From contig SNWL01000003.1 in NCBI GenBank assembly GCA_004362315.1, forward strand, positions 310,001 through 374,000: a DNA stretch of 64,000 nt, read 5' to 3'. The translations under genes were made by a program, and so were the position numbers. Positions 9,268-18,377 of the stretch are shown here, piece by piece. Source of the DNA: Mycobacterium sp. BK086. Its GTDB lineage: Bacteria > Actinomycetota > Actinomycetes > Mycobacteriales > Mycobacteriaceae. The stretch's first letter is position 1, and every line of letters begins with the position of its first letter. The notes under the pieces were generated by a model, which worked only from the letters and a program-made list of their open reading frames with translations, was not told the origin of the DNA and ran no database searches.

Positions 9268-12200
9268 TCAGGCGACCGTATACGTCCTGGAGTTACTGGA
9301 CAGTGCGGCGGTGACCGCGCCCCCGCTCACGACGTAGTAGCCGTCGTAGACCGTGATCGTGACCACGGTGCCGCTGCTGGCGCCGCTGGTGGACAGGGTC
9401 AGCCAGAACGAGTCGTAGGTCGCAGTCCCCTGCGTGGAGGTGACCACATACGTCAGGTCGTCACTGTCGCTGTCGCTCGCGTTGCCGACCCCGGTCCAGT
9501 AATTGCCCCACCGGGTGCCACCCGAGGTGGTGCCCGGGGCTGAGTTTTGCGCATAGATCGGCACGGTCGCCGTATAGGACGTCGAGCCGCCGAAGGCATC
9601 ACTGACCGTTGCGGTGAACGTGTCATTCACCGCGGTGCCGGTGGCCCCGACCTTGGCTGCCGCGTGGTAGTACGAATAGCCCTTGCTGATGGTGTAGTTG
9701 AACGTTCCGTCGGCGTTGACGATCACCGTGCCGCCGTTGGCCGTCGTGAACGTGCCGGCGGTGTAGGTGAGGGTATCGCCGTCGGCATCGTTGGCATGCA
9801 GTGTGCCGGTGGAGGTCTGATTGAGATTGCCGATGCCGAGCACACGGTTGTCTTGCAGGTTGGACGAGCCGATCGTCGTCGTGCCGGGCGTCGGGGCCGC
9901 GTTGGTCACCGTCGGGTTGACGTTGATCGTCGCGATGATGACCGACTTGCCGGAGGCGTCCGTCGCCTTGATCGTGAACGAATCGTTCGGAGTGGTCGTG
10001 TGCCCCAGCCCTGCGGTGCGGGTGTAGGTGTAGGTGCCGTTGGAGTTGACGACCACGCTGCCCTTCGACGGTCCGCTGCCCAGGCTGTAGGTCAACCCCA
10101 GCCCGGTGTCGCCGCCAGGGACATTCAGCGAGCCGTTGACCACACCGATCGAGGTGTTGGTATTCGTCTGCGGCGACGGCGTTGTCAGCCCGCTCAGCGT
10201 GACCGTCGACGTCGTCACTCCGCCATGACCGTCGTCGACCCGCACCTGGAAGGTGTCCGACGTGACCCCGGACTTGGGAATGTAGGTGAACGAGGTGCCG
10301 CTCATCGTGACGATGCCACCATTTGACCCGTACACCGATCCCCCGCTGGCATTGACCAAGCTGTAGGTCAGCGTGTCGCCGTCGCCGTCAGAGGCACTGG
10401 CGATGGTGCCGCGCACGACACCGAGGCCGCTGGTGCTCGAACTGCTCACGGATCCGCTCAACGTCGGTGCGGCGTTTTGCTTTTCGATCGGAATCCCGTA
10501 GGTCACGTTGGTCGTGGCGCCGAAGGCGTCAGTGACCGCGATCGTGACCGTGTCACCGGGGTCCCCGGGCACCGCATGGTCGTGCCAGTAGCTGTCCGAC
10601 ACACCGAACCAGGCGTACTTCTGGTTCGTGTAGGTGAACGTGCCATTGGCGCTCACCGTGATGGTGCCACCCTGAGCGGTGCCGTAGGTGCCGGCGGCCC
10701 AGGTGAGCGAATCACCTTCGGCGTCAGTCGCTTTCAGCGTGCCTGAAGTATCTTGCCGGTCGTACGGGCCGAATATCCGGGTCAGCGACGAACTACCCAC
10801 TGTCACACCGGTACCCACCGGCGCGCTGTTGACCACCGAAGGATTGACAGCCAGTTTCAGGGTGACGGTGCGGCCGGCGGCGTCGGTGGCGATCACCGTG
10901 ACCACATCGCTGTTCGCCGTCGTACGGCCGACGCTCGAGGTATACGTGAAGGCGCCGGTTATCGGGTTGAAGGACGTCACGGTGCCCCTCGTCGGGCTGG
11001 CGCCCAACGCGTAACTGGTGAAGATGCCGGCATCGCCGCTCGGGACCGGTACCGAACCGGTCACGACGTAAGGCGTCGAGGTATTGAGATTGCCGGGGGT
11101 GATCGACGTGGTGTTGGCCACCGTGACGGTCGCGATCGTGGTGCCACCGTGGCCGTCGGTCATCTGTACCTGGAAGCTCTGCGTGGCCCCGGCGGTCGCC
11201 GACGACACGTAGGTGAAGGCGCCGGTGGTCGCGTTGAGGGTGACGATGCCGCCGTTCCCGGCGCCGTTCTTGGTGTAGGCGGAGTTGTTGCTCAGGCCGT
11301 TGACCGAGGACCCGACCAGCGAGTACGTCAAGGTGTCGCCGTCAGAGTCGCTGCCACCGACGCTGCCCCGCACCACACCCAGGCCGTCGGCGGCACCCGT
11401 CGTCGGAGACGCGGTGGGCGCGCTGTTCGATCCGTCGATGATCTGGATCTTGAAGGTGAGGGTGTAGTTGACGCCGTCGGCGGATGTCACCGGGATGTTC
11501 ACGGTGTCGTATCGGTCGGCCTCGTTTTCCGACGTCGCCCGGTGGAAGAACGCCGCGCCGGGCAGCGTGTTCGTATACGTGAACCCACCGCCGCTGGTGT
11601 TGATGGTGACCAGGCCACCGCCTGCCGAGGTGAAGGTCCCGAGCAGCGACGTCCCGAAGTCCACCGGCCTGCCGTCGGGATCGACCGCATGGAAGGTGCC
11701 GGCCGCATACTCGGAGCGGGTGCTGTCGCCGCCCAAACTCAGTGTGTAGAGCCAACTGTCATAGGTCGTGCTCGTCGTGAACGTCGTCAGGACGGCAACT
11801 TCCTGGAACCGCTTGTACATGGCGACCAACGCGACATAGGCCACCACCGTGAACGGATTGACCTGCGCGGCAGTCCATGTCGGCAGCGTGATGTTCCAAG
11901 CCCGGGTCGGGTCGTAGTAGGCACCACCGTCGCTGAGTCCGAGGGTCAGGATGGCCGCAGCCTGCGCCGCGGCGATCTTGGTTTCGAGGCTGGTGGAGTT
12001 GGTGAGGTCAGCCCTCGTGACGGTGGCGCCGGTCGTCGCCTTGATGACGTCGATCTCCCACTGGGCCGGGTCATAGACACCGTTGAGCATGTCGGTCAGG
12101 ACCGTCGCCGTGCCGACGACGGCAGCGCCCATGATCTTGTACTGCGTGATGATGCCGAAGGTCCCCGCCCCTGGGGCGATGTTGAACGGCGGCACGATCC

Positions 12201-13197
12201 GGTTGAGGAAGTCACCCCACGCGTTGAGGGTGTCGGAGAACGAATAGCTGGGGATCGAGGGCTTGACGAACATTCCCAGGATGCTGCTGAGGTCGGGAAT
12301 CCACCGGGCCGGGCTGCCCGCGATCGCGTTGGCGATCAAAGCGTCGAGCTGGTTGTCGAGGGTGTCGAGGTTCTGGTCGGTCACATAGTTGGTGATCGTG
12401 ACGAAGTTGTGGGGCAAGCCGGGCCAACCGGCGAGTCGGTCGACCGCCCTGGTCAGCACACCCATGAAATACCAAGCCGCCGAACCTGCTTCGGCGGTCG
12501 CCGCGGCGGTCGGTGTCGCCGATGCGGCCGCGCTGGGGGCGGCGCCCGACGGAGCCGCAAAGAGATCGTGCAGGCTTGCGGCGATCGGCGCGACAGACAA
12601 CCGGATCGAACGTTCGAGATCCCTTGTCGCGTTAGCTATTTCGTCGCCGAGTCCGGCGCCGACACGATGGACGACCCGCGTCGCCAACTCCGACAGCTCA
12701 GTGAGGAGACGCGTGCCGTCGACATTGACCGGCGGAGGCGTCGGTAGCCGAACGGGGCCTCCGACCGGGCCGAGCCCGATCGAGTCCAGTGCATCGTTGA
12801 GGGCTCGGACATAGGGCGTCGGTGCCGCGACCGCGGCGGCGCTGCGTGTCGCAGTGGCCGGTACAGCCGAAGGCGCGGACACGGTGAGCGGAGCGGCCGG
12901 CTTGCGTTTGGAAGACTCCGACTGGCCGACCCGCGCGGACGGGCTACGCGGACCGGCGGCGGCCTTCGACGTACTGCGGTCGGATTTCCCATGACCTGTG
13001 CTCGCACCCGGATTTGCGGACTGCGAGTCGTCCGGAGCTGCCGAGGCAATGGCCTGGCTACCGACGATCGCCGCACCCAGCCCGACACCGACGGCGCCGA
13101 CGCGCAACCACTGAGCACAGTTCGACGACTCGAACGCAGAGGGCTTGCGGTGACGACCAGTAGTCCCGCGCCGTTTCCGCGGACTAGTGGCAGCCAT
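9268..13197 (-). CDS. Large secreted/surface protein C with cadherin/VCBS-like repeats
   Basis: A 1309-residue exported protein. ATG 13197 is preceded by GAAGGAGGTGGG. It has the same basic/hydrophobic N-terminus as B (GRHRKPSAFESSNCAQ, export segment to about residue 52), a Ser/Ala/Pro-rich region, an extra helical stretch (about 120-230), the conserved helical module (about 250-460, with FLNRIVPPFNI), and then repeats from about 480 to the C-terminus. The repeats include SDSDGDTLTYSLVGSS, DAEGDSLTWAAGTY and SDGDGDTLTY. It ends in TITVYDGYYVVSGGAV, the motif that also ends protein A. The roughly 300-residue unit shared with A is strikingly conserved. It sits upstream of B and A on the same strand, but each gene has its own long leader, so separate promoters are likely. 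Confidence 0.85.
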   Translation of the reverse strand: MAATSPRKRRGTTGRHRKPSAFESSNCAQWLRVGAVGVGLGAAIVGSQAIASAAPDDSQSANPGASTGHGKSDRSTSKAAAGPRSPSARVGQSESSKRKPAAPLTVSAPSAVPATATRSAAAVAAPTPYVRALNDALDSIGLGPVGGPVRLPTPPPVNVDGTRLLTELSELATRVVHRVGAGLGDEIANATRDLERSIRLSVAPIAASLHDLFAAPSGAAPSAAASATPTAAATAEAGSAAWYFMGVLTRAVDRLAGWPGLPHNFVTITNYVTDQNLDTLDNQLDALIANAIAGSPARWIPDLSSILGMFVKPSIPSYSFSDTLNAWGDFLNRIVPPFNIAPGAGTFGIITQYKIMGAAVVGTATVLTDMLNGVYDPAQWEIDVIKATTGATVTRADLTNSTSLETKIAAAQAAAILTLGLSDGGAYYDPTRAWNITLPTWTAAQVNPFTVVAYVALVAMYKRFQEVAVLTTFTTSTTYDSWLYTLSLGGDSTRSEYAAGTFHAVDPDGRPVDFGTSLLGTFTSAGGGLVTINTSGGGFTYTNTLPGAAFFHRATSENEADRYDTVNIPVTSADGVNYTLTFKIQIIDGSNSAPTASPTTGAADGLGVVRGSVGGSDSDGDTLTYSLVGSSVNGLSNNSAYTKNGAGNGGIVTLNATTGAFTYVSSATAGATQSFQVQMTDGHGGTTIATVTVANTTSITPGNLNTSTPYVVTGSVPVPSGDAGIFTSYALGASPTRGTVTSFNPITGAFTYTSSVGRTTANSDVVTVIATDAAGRTVTLKLAVNPSVVNSAPVGTGVTVGSSSLTRIFGPYDRQDTSGTLKATDAEGDSLTWAAGTYGTAQGGTITVSANGTFTYTNQKYAWFGVSDSYWHDHAVPGDPGDTVTIAVTDAFGATTNVTYGIPIEKQNAAPTLSGSVSSSSTSGLGVVRGTIASASDGDGDTLTYSLVNASGGSVYGSNGGIVTMSGTSFTYIPKSGVTSDTFQVRVDDGHGGVTTSTVTLSGLTTPSPQTNTNTSIGVVNGSLNVPGGDTGLGLTYSLGSGPSKGSVVVNSNGTYTYTRTAGLGHTTTPNDSFTIKATDASGKSVIIATINVNPTVTNAAPTPGTTTIGSSNLQDNRVLGIGNLNQTSTGTLHANDADGDTLTYTAGTFTTANGGTVIVNADGTFNYTISKGYSYYHAAAKVGATGTAVNDTFTATVSDAFGGSTSYTATVPIYAQNSAPGTTSGGTRWGNYWTGVGNASDSDSDDLTYVVTSTQGTATYDSFWLTLSTSGASSGTVVTITVYDGYYVVSGGAVTAALSSNSRTYTVA
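9914..10828 (-). repeat. Long coding repeat in surface gene C, matched in gene A
   Basis: Partner of the repeat at 3547-4456 (edges approximate). It encodes the same roughly 300-residue succession of three beta-domains. Differences cluster in a few loops (INGGSDGDGDG versus IASASDGDGDT), while long tracts are unchanged. The two copies are in direct orientation about 6.4 kb apart, so recombination between them could delete or fuse the intervening genes. Confidence 0.8.
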
Positions 13198-13512
13198 CCC
13201 ACCTCCTTCACTCGCAGTGTGTTCACGCCGACACAGTCACTCCGGAAGACCCCTGTTGGGGACACGCGGAGGCCTGTGACGCGACTCGCACACATTGCTT
13301 GGGTGAGGCGCACCTTACGTTCGTCCGGCAACCTAACACGGACATTCATTTTCGCCAAGGACAATTACAGCCCCGGGCGCGACTGATCGCTTGAACAGGG
13401 CTTTCGCCGGGTTTAACTGCGAAAAACCGGACGGCTTAGCTCCACTTATTTGCGAAAAAGCGTAAATCCAGCAAATTTTGGTACTGATCAATTGATCAGT
13501 GGTTTGCCAGTC
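13198..13512. promoter_or_regulatory. Leader of surface gene C with two-box motif
   Basis: This 315-bp gap lies between the riboflavin synthase stop and surface gene C. On the minus strand it carries TAATTGTCC at 13359-13367 and TGTTAGGTTGCCGG at 13325-13338, the same two boxes at the same spacing as in front of gene B. The first box is about 160 nt and the second 128 nt upstream of the ATG, so the transcript would have a long leader. The part from about 13430 to 13500 is AT-rich and ends in a perfect palindrome listed separately. Confidence 0.5.
13483..13500. promoter_or_regulatory. Perfect 18-bp palindrome downstream of riboflavin synthase
   Basis: ACTGATCAATTGATCAGT is identical to its reverse complement. 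It starts 12 bp past the stop codon of riboflavin synthase and lies about 290 bp upstream of surface gene C, in AT-rich DNA. The composition fits a dimeric-repressor operator better than a mycobacterial terminator. No regulator gene lies next to it. Confidence 0.5.
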
Positions 13513-14112
13513 TTACCGGCCGCGATCGCTGAGCAGTCGCTCCACGTATTTGGCGATGACGTCCACTTCGAGGTTCACCGGCGTGCCGACGGGCGCGCGA
13601 CCCAGCGTGGTCAGCGCCAAGGTTGTCGGAATCAACGAGACCTCGAACCAGTCGTCGCCGAGACCCGACACGGTCAGCGAGATGCCGTCGACGGTGATCG
13701 AGCCCTTCTCCACGACGTAGCGAGACAGTTCGGGCGGCAGCGCGACCCGAACCACCTCCCAGTGCTCGGAGGGCGAGCGGGACACCACGTGCCCGGTGCC
13801 GTCGACGTGGCCCTGGACGATATGGCCGCCGAGGCGGCTGTTGACCGCCGCGGCCCGCTCCAGGTTCACCGCGCTGCCGACGTCGACTGCGGCGAGGCTG
13901 GACCGGTTGAGCGTCTCGGCCATCACGTCGGCACTGAACTGACCGTCGGGCAGCACGTCGACCACCGTCAGGCACACGCCGTTGACGGCGATCGAGTCGC
14001 CGTGGCGGGCGTCGGCGGTGACGACGGGCCCGCGAATGACGAATCGGGCGGAGTCGGCCAGCTCGTCCTTGCCTACGACCTCACCCAGTTCTTCGACGAT
14101 TCCGGTGAACAC
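13513..14112 (-). CDS. ribE: Riboflavin synthase, alpha subunit
   Basis: Last step of riboflavin synthesis: dismutation of two 6,7-dimethyl-8-ribityllumazines to riboflavin and a pyrimidine that is recycled. The 199-residue protein has the hallmark N-terminus MFTGIVEE and two lumazine-binding barrels (about 1-95 and 96-190). GDSIAVNGVCLTV in the first repeat matches GSITVDGISLTV in the second, and HIVQGHVDG follows. Full length for the family. It is divergent from lprG with a 130-bp gap. In mycobacteria this gene is often called ribC. I see no FMN riboswitch upstream. Confidence 0.97.
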   Translation of the reverse strand: MFTGIVEELGEVVGKDELADSARFVIRGPVVTADARHGDSIAVNGVCLTVVDVLPDGQFSADVMAETLNRSSLAAVDVGSAVNLERAAAVNSRLGGHIVQGHVDGTGHVVSRSPSEHWEVVRVALPPELSRYVVEKGSITVDGISLTVSGLGDDWFEVSLIPTTLALTTLGRAPVGTPVNLEVDVIAKYVERLLSDRGR

Positions 14113-14242
14113 GCGCCCAATCTAGCCCGGCCCCGGCGACACTCGCTTAGCCCCACTAAAATCGCAGGTCAGAGCCGATAAGGCCGGGTAATCCCCACCT
14201 GGGCCATGACTCCGCGTCGGCGCGACCCTCTACGATGCACCT

Positions 14243-14941
14243 ATGCCGACGTGCCGCCGAATGTTTGCCGTCCTTGTCGCCCTCCTCGCCACAGCAGCCC
14301 TGTTCGTCGCGGGCTGCTCGTCGTCGTCCAAGCCCTCTGAGCCGCTGCCCGACGCCGCCGGACTGCTGCAACAGTCCATCGCCGTCACCAAGGGCCTCAA
14401 GAGCGCCCACCTGGACATCACCGTCGGCGGCAAGATCGAGGGCCTGCCGGTCAAGAAGCTCACCGGTGACCTGACCAACGTGCCTGCCGTCGCGGTGTCG
14501 GGGAACTCCACGATCACGATGGGCGGCTCGGACGTCGACATCCAGCTGGTCGTGCTGGACGGCACCCTCTATGCCGCCCTGACGCCCAACAACTGGCTCG
14601 ACATGGGCCCTGCCAAGGACATCTACGACCCCTCGGTGGTGCTCAACCCCGACAACGGCCTGGCCAACTGGCTGGCCAGTATCACCGATCCCAAGTCGGA
14701 GGCCAGCGAGACCATCAACGGCGTGGACACCGTGCGGATCAGCGGCAAGGTCAGCGCCGACGCGATGAACAAGCTGATCCCGCTCAAGGCCACCAACCCG
14801 CTGCCCGCCACGGTCTGGGTCCAGAAGGCCGACCCGCATCAGCTGGTGCAGGCCAAGGCCGACACGGGTAACGGCAGCAGCATTCAGATCACGCTGTCGG
14901 AGTGGGACAAGCCGGTCACCGTCACCAAGCCCAACGTCTGA
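14243..14941 (+). CDS. lprG: LprG-type triacylated-lipid-binding lipoprotein
   Basis: In mycobacteria LprG carries triacylated glycolipids and triacylglycerol across the periplasmic space, working with the P55 exporter encoded next. The 232-residue protein starts with a lipoprotein signal peptide; lipobox LFVAGC places the lipidated cysteine at residue 25. The mature part has the LppX/LprG beta-half-barrel character ([46 protein letters not shown]). The stop lies 11 bp before the P55 ATG, indicating one operon. The pair is a conserved mycobacterial arrangement. Confidence 0.95.
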   Translation: MPTCRRMFAVLVALLATAALFVAGCSSSSKPSEPLPDAAGLLQQSIAVTKGLKSAHLDITVGGKIEGLPVKKLTGDLTNVPAVAVSGNSTITMGGSDVDIQLVVLDGTLYAALTPNNWLDMGPAKDIYDPSVVLNPDNGLANWLASITDPKSEASETINGVDTVRISGKVSADAMNKLIPLKATNPLPATVWVQKADPHQLVQAKADTGNGSSIQITLSEWDKPVTVTKPNV

Positions 14942-14952
14942 CGGCGCCGCTC

Positions 14953-16512
14953 ATGGCTGAGTCCGTAGACACCGCCGCCGACCGGGCAACGAGCAGCGGC
15001 CGCAGCCGCCGGATCGTGATCAGCGCGGGCAGCCTGGCCGTATTGCTCGGGGCGCTCGACACCTACGTGGTCGTCACGATCATGGTCGACATCATGTCGA
15101 CGGTCGGCATCCCGGTGAACAAGCTGCAGCAGGTCACCCCGATCATCACCTGGTACATGCTGGGCTATATCGCGGCCATGCCGCTGCTGGGCCGGCTGTC
15201 CGACCGGTTCGGACGCAAGCTGATGCTGCAGCTGTCGCTGGTCACCTTCGCCGTGGGCTCGGTGGTGACGGCACTGTCCACCGACTTGACCATGTTGGTG
15301 ATCGGCCGGCTCGTGCAGGGCATCGCGGCCGGTGCGCTGCTGCCCGTCACGCTGGCACTGGCCGCCGACCTGTGGGCGGCCCGCAGCCGCGCCGCGGTGC
15401 TGGGCGGTATCGGTGCCGCCCAGGAGCTGGGCAGCGTGCTGGGCCCGCTGTACGGCATCGGCGTGGTGCTGGCGCTGGGCAAGTGGCAGGACGTGTTCTG
15501 GATCAACGTCCCGCTGACCCTGATCGCGATGGTGGCGATCCACTTCAGCCTGCCGTCCCACGACAAGGCCGCGAATCCCGAAAAGGTGGATTTCGTCGGC
15601 GGGGTCCTGCTCGCGATCGCGCTGGGCCTGGCCGTCATCGGTCTCTACAACCCGGCGCCCGACGGCAAGCAACTCCTGCCGCCGCACGGCCTTCTGCTCG
15701 TGGGCTGTGCCGTCGTGGCCGCGATCGCCTTCTTCGTGTGGGAGAAGTTCGCCCGCACCCGGCTGATCGAGCCTGCGGGCGTCCGGTTCCTCCCGTTCCT
15801 CGCCTCGCTGGGGACCTCGCTGTGCGCGGGCGCGGCACTGATGGTCACCCTGGTCAACGTCGAGCTGTTCGGTCAGGGTGTGCTGGGCAAGGACCAGACC
15901 CAGGCCGCATTCCTGTTGCTGCACTTCCTGATCGCGCTGCCCGTCGGGGCCCTGATCGGTGGATGGGTGGCCACCAAGATCGGCGACCGGATCGTCGCGG
16001 TGGTGGGCATGCTGATCTCGGCGGGCGCCTACTGGCTGGTGTCGGACTGGGGCGTCAACGTGTTGAGTGAGCGCCACGACCTCGGTTTCATCTCGCTTCC
16101 GGTGATCGACACCGACCTCGCGCTGGCCGGCATCGGGCTCGGCCTGGTCATCGGTCCGCTCACCTCGGCCGCCCTGCGCGTGGTGCCGGCGGCCCAGCAC
16201 GGCATCGCGTCGTCGCTGGTCGTGGTGGCCCGCATGACCGGCATGCTGATCGGTGTCGCGGCGCTGAGCGCCTGGGGCCTGTACCGGTTCAACCAGATCC
16301 TGGCCACCCTGCCCAGCCCGGGTGGCAACACCTTGGCCGCCAAGCTCGCCGGCGAGGCCGAGCGCTATCGCACCGCGTTCGCCATGCAGTACGGCTCGAT
16401 CTTCTTCATCACGGTCATCGTGTGCCTGGTCGGTGCGGCGCTGGCCTTGTTCATCGGCGGTAAGACGGCGCACGCCGACGAACCGGACGTCGAAAAGACC
16501 CTCGCCGCTTAG
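14953..16512 (+). CDS. P55-type MFS efflux/lipid export permease
   Basis: A 519-residue major facilitator superfamily protein of the 14-helix drug/H+ antiporter type, partner of LprG in exporting triacylglycerides and in drug tolerance. Visible are a helix-rich pattern from residue 20, the MFS motif [13 protein letters not shown] between helices 2 and 3, and [27 protein letters not shown] chose ATG 14953 because it follows the LprG stop closely and begins before the first helix; an upstream in-frame start at 14902 would overlap lprG. It ends in a charged cytosolic tail. Its stop overlaps that of the convergent decarboxylase gene by 3 bp. Confidence 0.93.
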   Translation: MAESVDTAADRATSSGRSRRIVISAGSLAVLLGALDTYVVVTIMVDIMSTVGIPVNKLQQVTPIITWYMLGYIAAMPLLGRLSDRFGRKLMLQLSLVTFAVGSVVTALSTDLTMLVIGRLVQGIAAGALLPVTLALAADLWAARSRAAVLGGIGAAQELGSVLGPLYGIGVVLALGKWQDVFWINVPLTLIAMVAIHFSLPSHDKAANPEKVDFVGGVLLAIALGLAVIGLYNPAPDGKQLLPPHGLLLVGCAVVAAIAFFVWEKFARTRLIEPAGVRFLPFLASLGTSLCAGAALMVTLVNVELFGQGVLGKDQTQAAFLLLHFLIALPVGALIGGWVATKIGDRIVAVVGMLISAGAYWLVSDWGVNVLSERHDLGFISLPVIDTDLALAGIGLGLVIGPLTSAALRVVPAAQHGIASSLVVVARMTGMLIGVAALSAWGLYRFNQILATLPSPGGNTLAAKLAGEAERYRTAFAMQYGSIFFITVIVCLVGAALALFIGGKTAHADEPDVEKTLAA

Positions 16513-17762
16513 ACGTCACGGGCCAGCAGGTCCGCCCAGGTGTCCCGGCGCACCACGAGCCGGGCGTCACCGTCCTTCGCGAAGACGACGGGAATCCGGC
16601 GCGCGCCGTTGTACTGGTTGGACATCGTGTAGCAGTACGCCCCGGTGACCGGCACGGCAAGCAGGTCGCCGACGGCCGGATTGTCAAGCGGCACACCGTC
16701 GATCAGCTCATCGCCGGACTCGCAGTGCCGCCCCACCACCGTGACGATGTCGGCACCGCCCGGCCGGTCGACGAGCGCGGCCTCGAACCGCTGCCCGTAC
16801 AGCGACACCTCGAGGTTGTCCCCCATCCCGCCGTCGACCGCGACGTGGGTGAGCATGCCGCGCTTGACGGTGGTGACCCGGTAGACCGTGCACGCCGCGG
16901 TCGCGGTCATCGAGCGGCCCGGTTCGACGATGATGCGGGCGCCTGCGGGGACCAGCGCGCGGGCCTTGTCGATCATGGCCTGGGCGTAGGCGGCCAGCGA
17001 CGTCGGATGATCGGCGTACGTGTAGCGGACGCCGAGGCCGCCGCCGAAGTCGTACACGTCGAAGCTGCCGAGCTCGGCGACGGGAGCCACGGCGGCGGCC
17101 AGCTGCTCGGCATCGAGCAGCTGGGAGCCGACGTGGGTGTGCACGCCGTCGCAGCGCAGCACCCTGCTGCGACGGATCTTCTCGATTGCCACCAGGGCGT
17201 CATCAGGCAGCAGCCCGAACTTCGAACCGGCATGTCCGGTCGCGACGGCCGCGTGCGTGTCGGCCTCGATGCCCGGCACGACCCGCACCAGGCAGGCCTG
17301 CCGCCCGCCCGATTCGACGATGCGCTCCAGCCGGTCGATGTCGTCGAAGTTGTCGACCACCACCAGCCCGACACCCTTGGCGACGGCCAGCTCGAGTTCC
17401 TCGTCGGTCTTGGCGTTGCCGTGCAACAACATTCGGGCCGGGTCGGCGCCTGCAGCCAGCGCCGTCATGATCTCGCCACCGCCCGCGACGTCGAGCAGCA
17501 GACCCTCTTCACTCATCAGGCGCTGAATGGCGGTGCACGGGAACGCTTTTGACGCGAAGGCTACATCGGTGTTCGGCCAGCGACCGCGGAACGCGGCCAG
17601 GTAGTCCCTGGACCGTTGGCGCACCGCGTCTTCGGCCACCACCATGACCGGGGTGCCGAACTCCGCGGCGAGTTCATCGAGGCGGCAGCCGCCGACGCTC
17701 AGGACGCCATCGTCGATCGCGGATCCGGGCGGGAACAGGCCGAGCACGTCGGGGTCGCTCAT
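16509..17762 (-). CDS. LysA-type PLP-dependent diaminopimelate decarboxylase (possible paralogue)
   Basis: A fold-type III PLP decarboxylase of 417 residues that should remove CO2 from meso-diaminopimelate to give L-lysine, or act on a related diamino acid. All signature blocks are present: PLP-lysine in [46 protein letters not shown] and the substrate-closing [13 protein letters not shown] 17762 (MSDPDV) is chosen because the frame upstream reads as shadow of the divergent DJ-1 gene. From memory, the main mycobacterial lysA lies in another locus beside thrA/argS, so this may be a second enzyme. It is isolated here: convergent with P55 and divergent from the DJ-1 gene. Confidence 0.85.
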   Translation of the reverse strand: MSDPDVLGLFPPGSAIDDGVLSVGGCRLDELAAEFGTPVMVVAEDAVRQRSRDYLAAFRGRWPNTDVAFASKAFPCTAIQRLMSEEGLLLDVAGGGEIMTALAAGADPARMLLHGNAKTDEELELAVAKGVGLVVVDNFDDIDRLERIVESGGRQACLVRVVPGIEADTHAAVATGHAGSKFGLLPDDALVAIEKIRRSRVLRCDGVHTHVGSQLLDAEQLAAAVAPVAELGSFDVYDFGGGLGVRYTYADHPTSLAAYAQAMIDKARALVPAGARIIVEPGRSMTATAACTVYRVTTVKRGMLTHVAVDGGMGDNLEVSLYGQRFEAALVDRPGGADIVTVVGRHCESGDELIDGVPLDNPAVGDLLAVPVTGAYCYTMSNQYNGARRIPVVFAKDGDARLVVRRDTWADLLARDV

Positions 17763-17822
17763 CAGGCCATCTTGCTCCACATCGCGGGCATTAACTCGCT
17801 GTCGGCGGGTACCCGGCTGTCC

Positions 17823-18377
17823 ATGAGCAACGAACTTTCCGGAAAGCGCATCGCATTCCTGGTCGCCCCCGAGGGCACCGAGCAGGTCGAGCTGACCAAA
17901 CCGTGGGAGGCTGTCGAACAAGCCGGCGGTACGCCGGAACTGGTCTCGACCGAAGTCGGCAAGGTCCAGGCGTTCAATCACCTCACCCCGGCCGACACGT
18001 TCGAGGCCGACAAGTCGGCCGACTCGGTGTCGGCGACGGACTACGACGGCCTGGTGCTGCCCGGTGGCGTGGCCAATCCGGACCTCCTGCGCACCAAACC
18101 GGCAGCAGTCGGCTTGGCCAAGAGCTTCTTCGAGGCGGGTAAGCCGGTGGCCGTCATCTGCCACGGGCCGTGGACGCTGGTCGAAGCCGACGTGGTCCGT
18201 GGACGTCGCATCACGTCGTGGCCCAGTGTGCAGACGGATTTGCGCAACGCGGGCGCCGACTGGGTCGACGAGGAGGTCGTGGTGTGCACCGGCGGCCCCA
18301 ACACGCTGGTGTCCAGCCGCAAGCCCGACGACCTGCCGGCCTTCTGCGCCGAGTTGGTGGCGGCCTTCGCGGGCTAA
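17823..18377 (+). CDS. DJ-1/PfpI family protein (YhbO-like)
   Basis: A 184-residue class I glutamine-amidotransferase-like protein of the DJ-1/PfpI/YhbO group, which includes stress-protective deglycase- or protease-like proteins. The nucleophile-elbow cysteine is in VAVICHGPW (about residue 105), with a conserved acidic residue in APEGTEQVE near residue 18. The core covers the full length. ATG 17823 matches the family N-terminus (LSGKRIAFLVAPEG). It is divergent from the LysA-type gene with a 60-bp gap and ends by overlapping the ribD stop. The actual substrate cannot be deduced. Confidence 0.9.
   Translation: MSNELSGKRIAFLVAPEGTEQVELTKPWEAVEQAGGTPELVSTEVGKVQAFNHLTPADTFEADKSADSVSATDYDGLVLPGGVANPDLLRTKPAAVGLAKSFFEAGKPVAVICHGPWTLVEADVVRGRRITSWPSVQTDLRNAGADWVDEEVVVCTGGPNTLVSSRKPDDLPAFCAELVAAFAG

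Noticed and set aside
14113..14242. Possible FMN riboswitch upstream of riboflavin synthase
   Set aside because: The gap is short and the conserved FMN-aptamer blocks (AGGG... and GACCG segments in order) are not visible.
14884..16473. A 529-codon minus-strand frame opposite P55
   Set aside because: Gln/His/Arg-rich composition with no domains; the plus strand encodes a clear MFS transporter.
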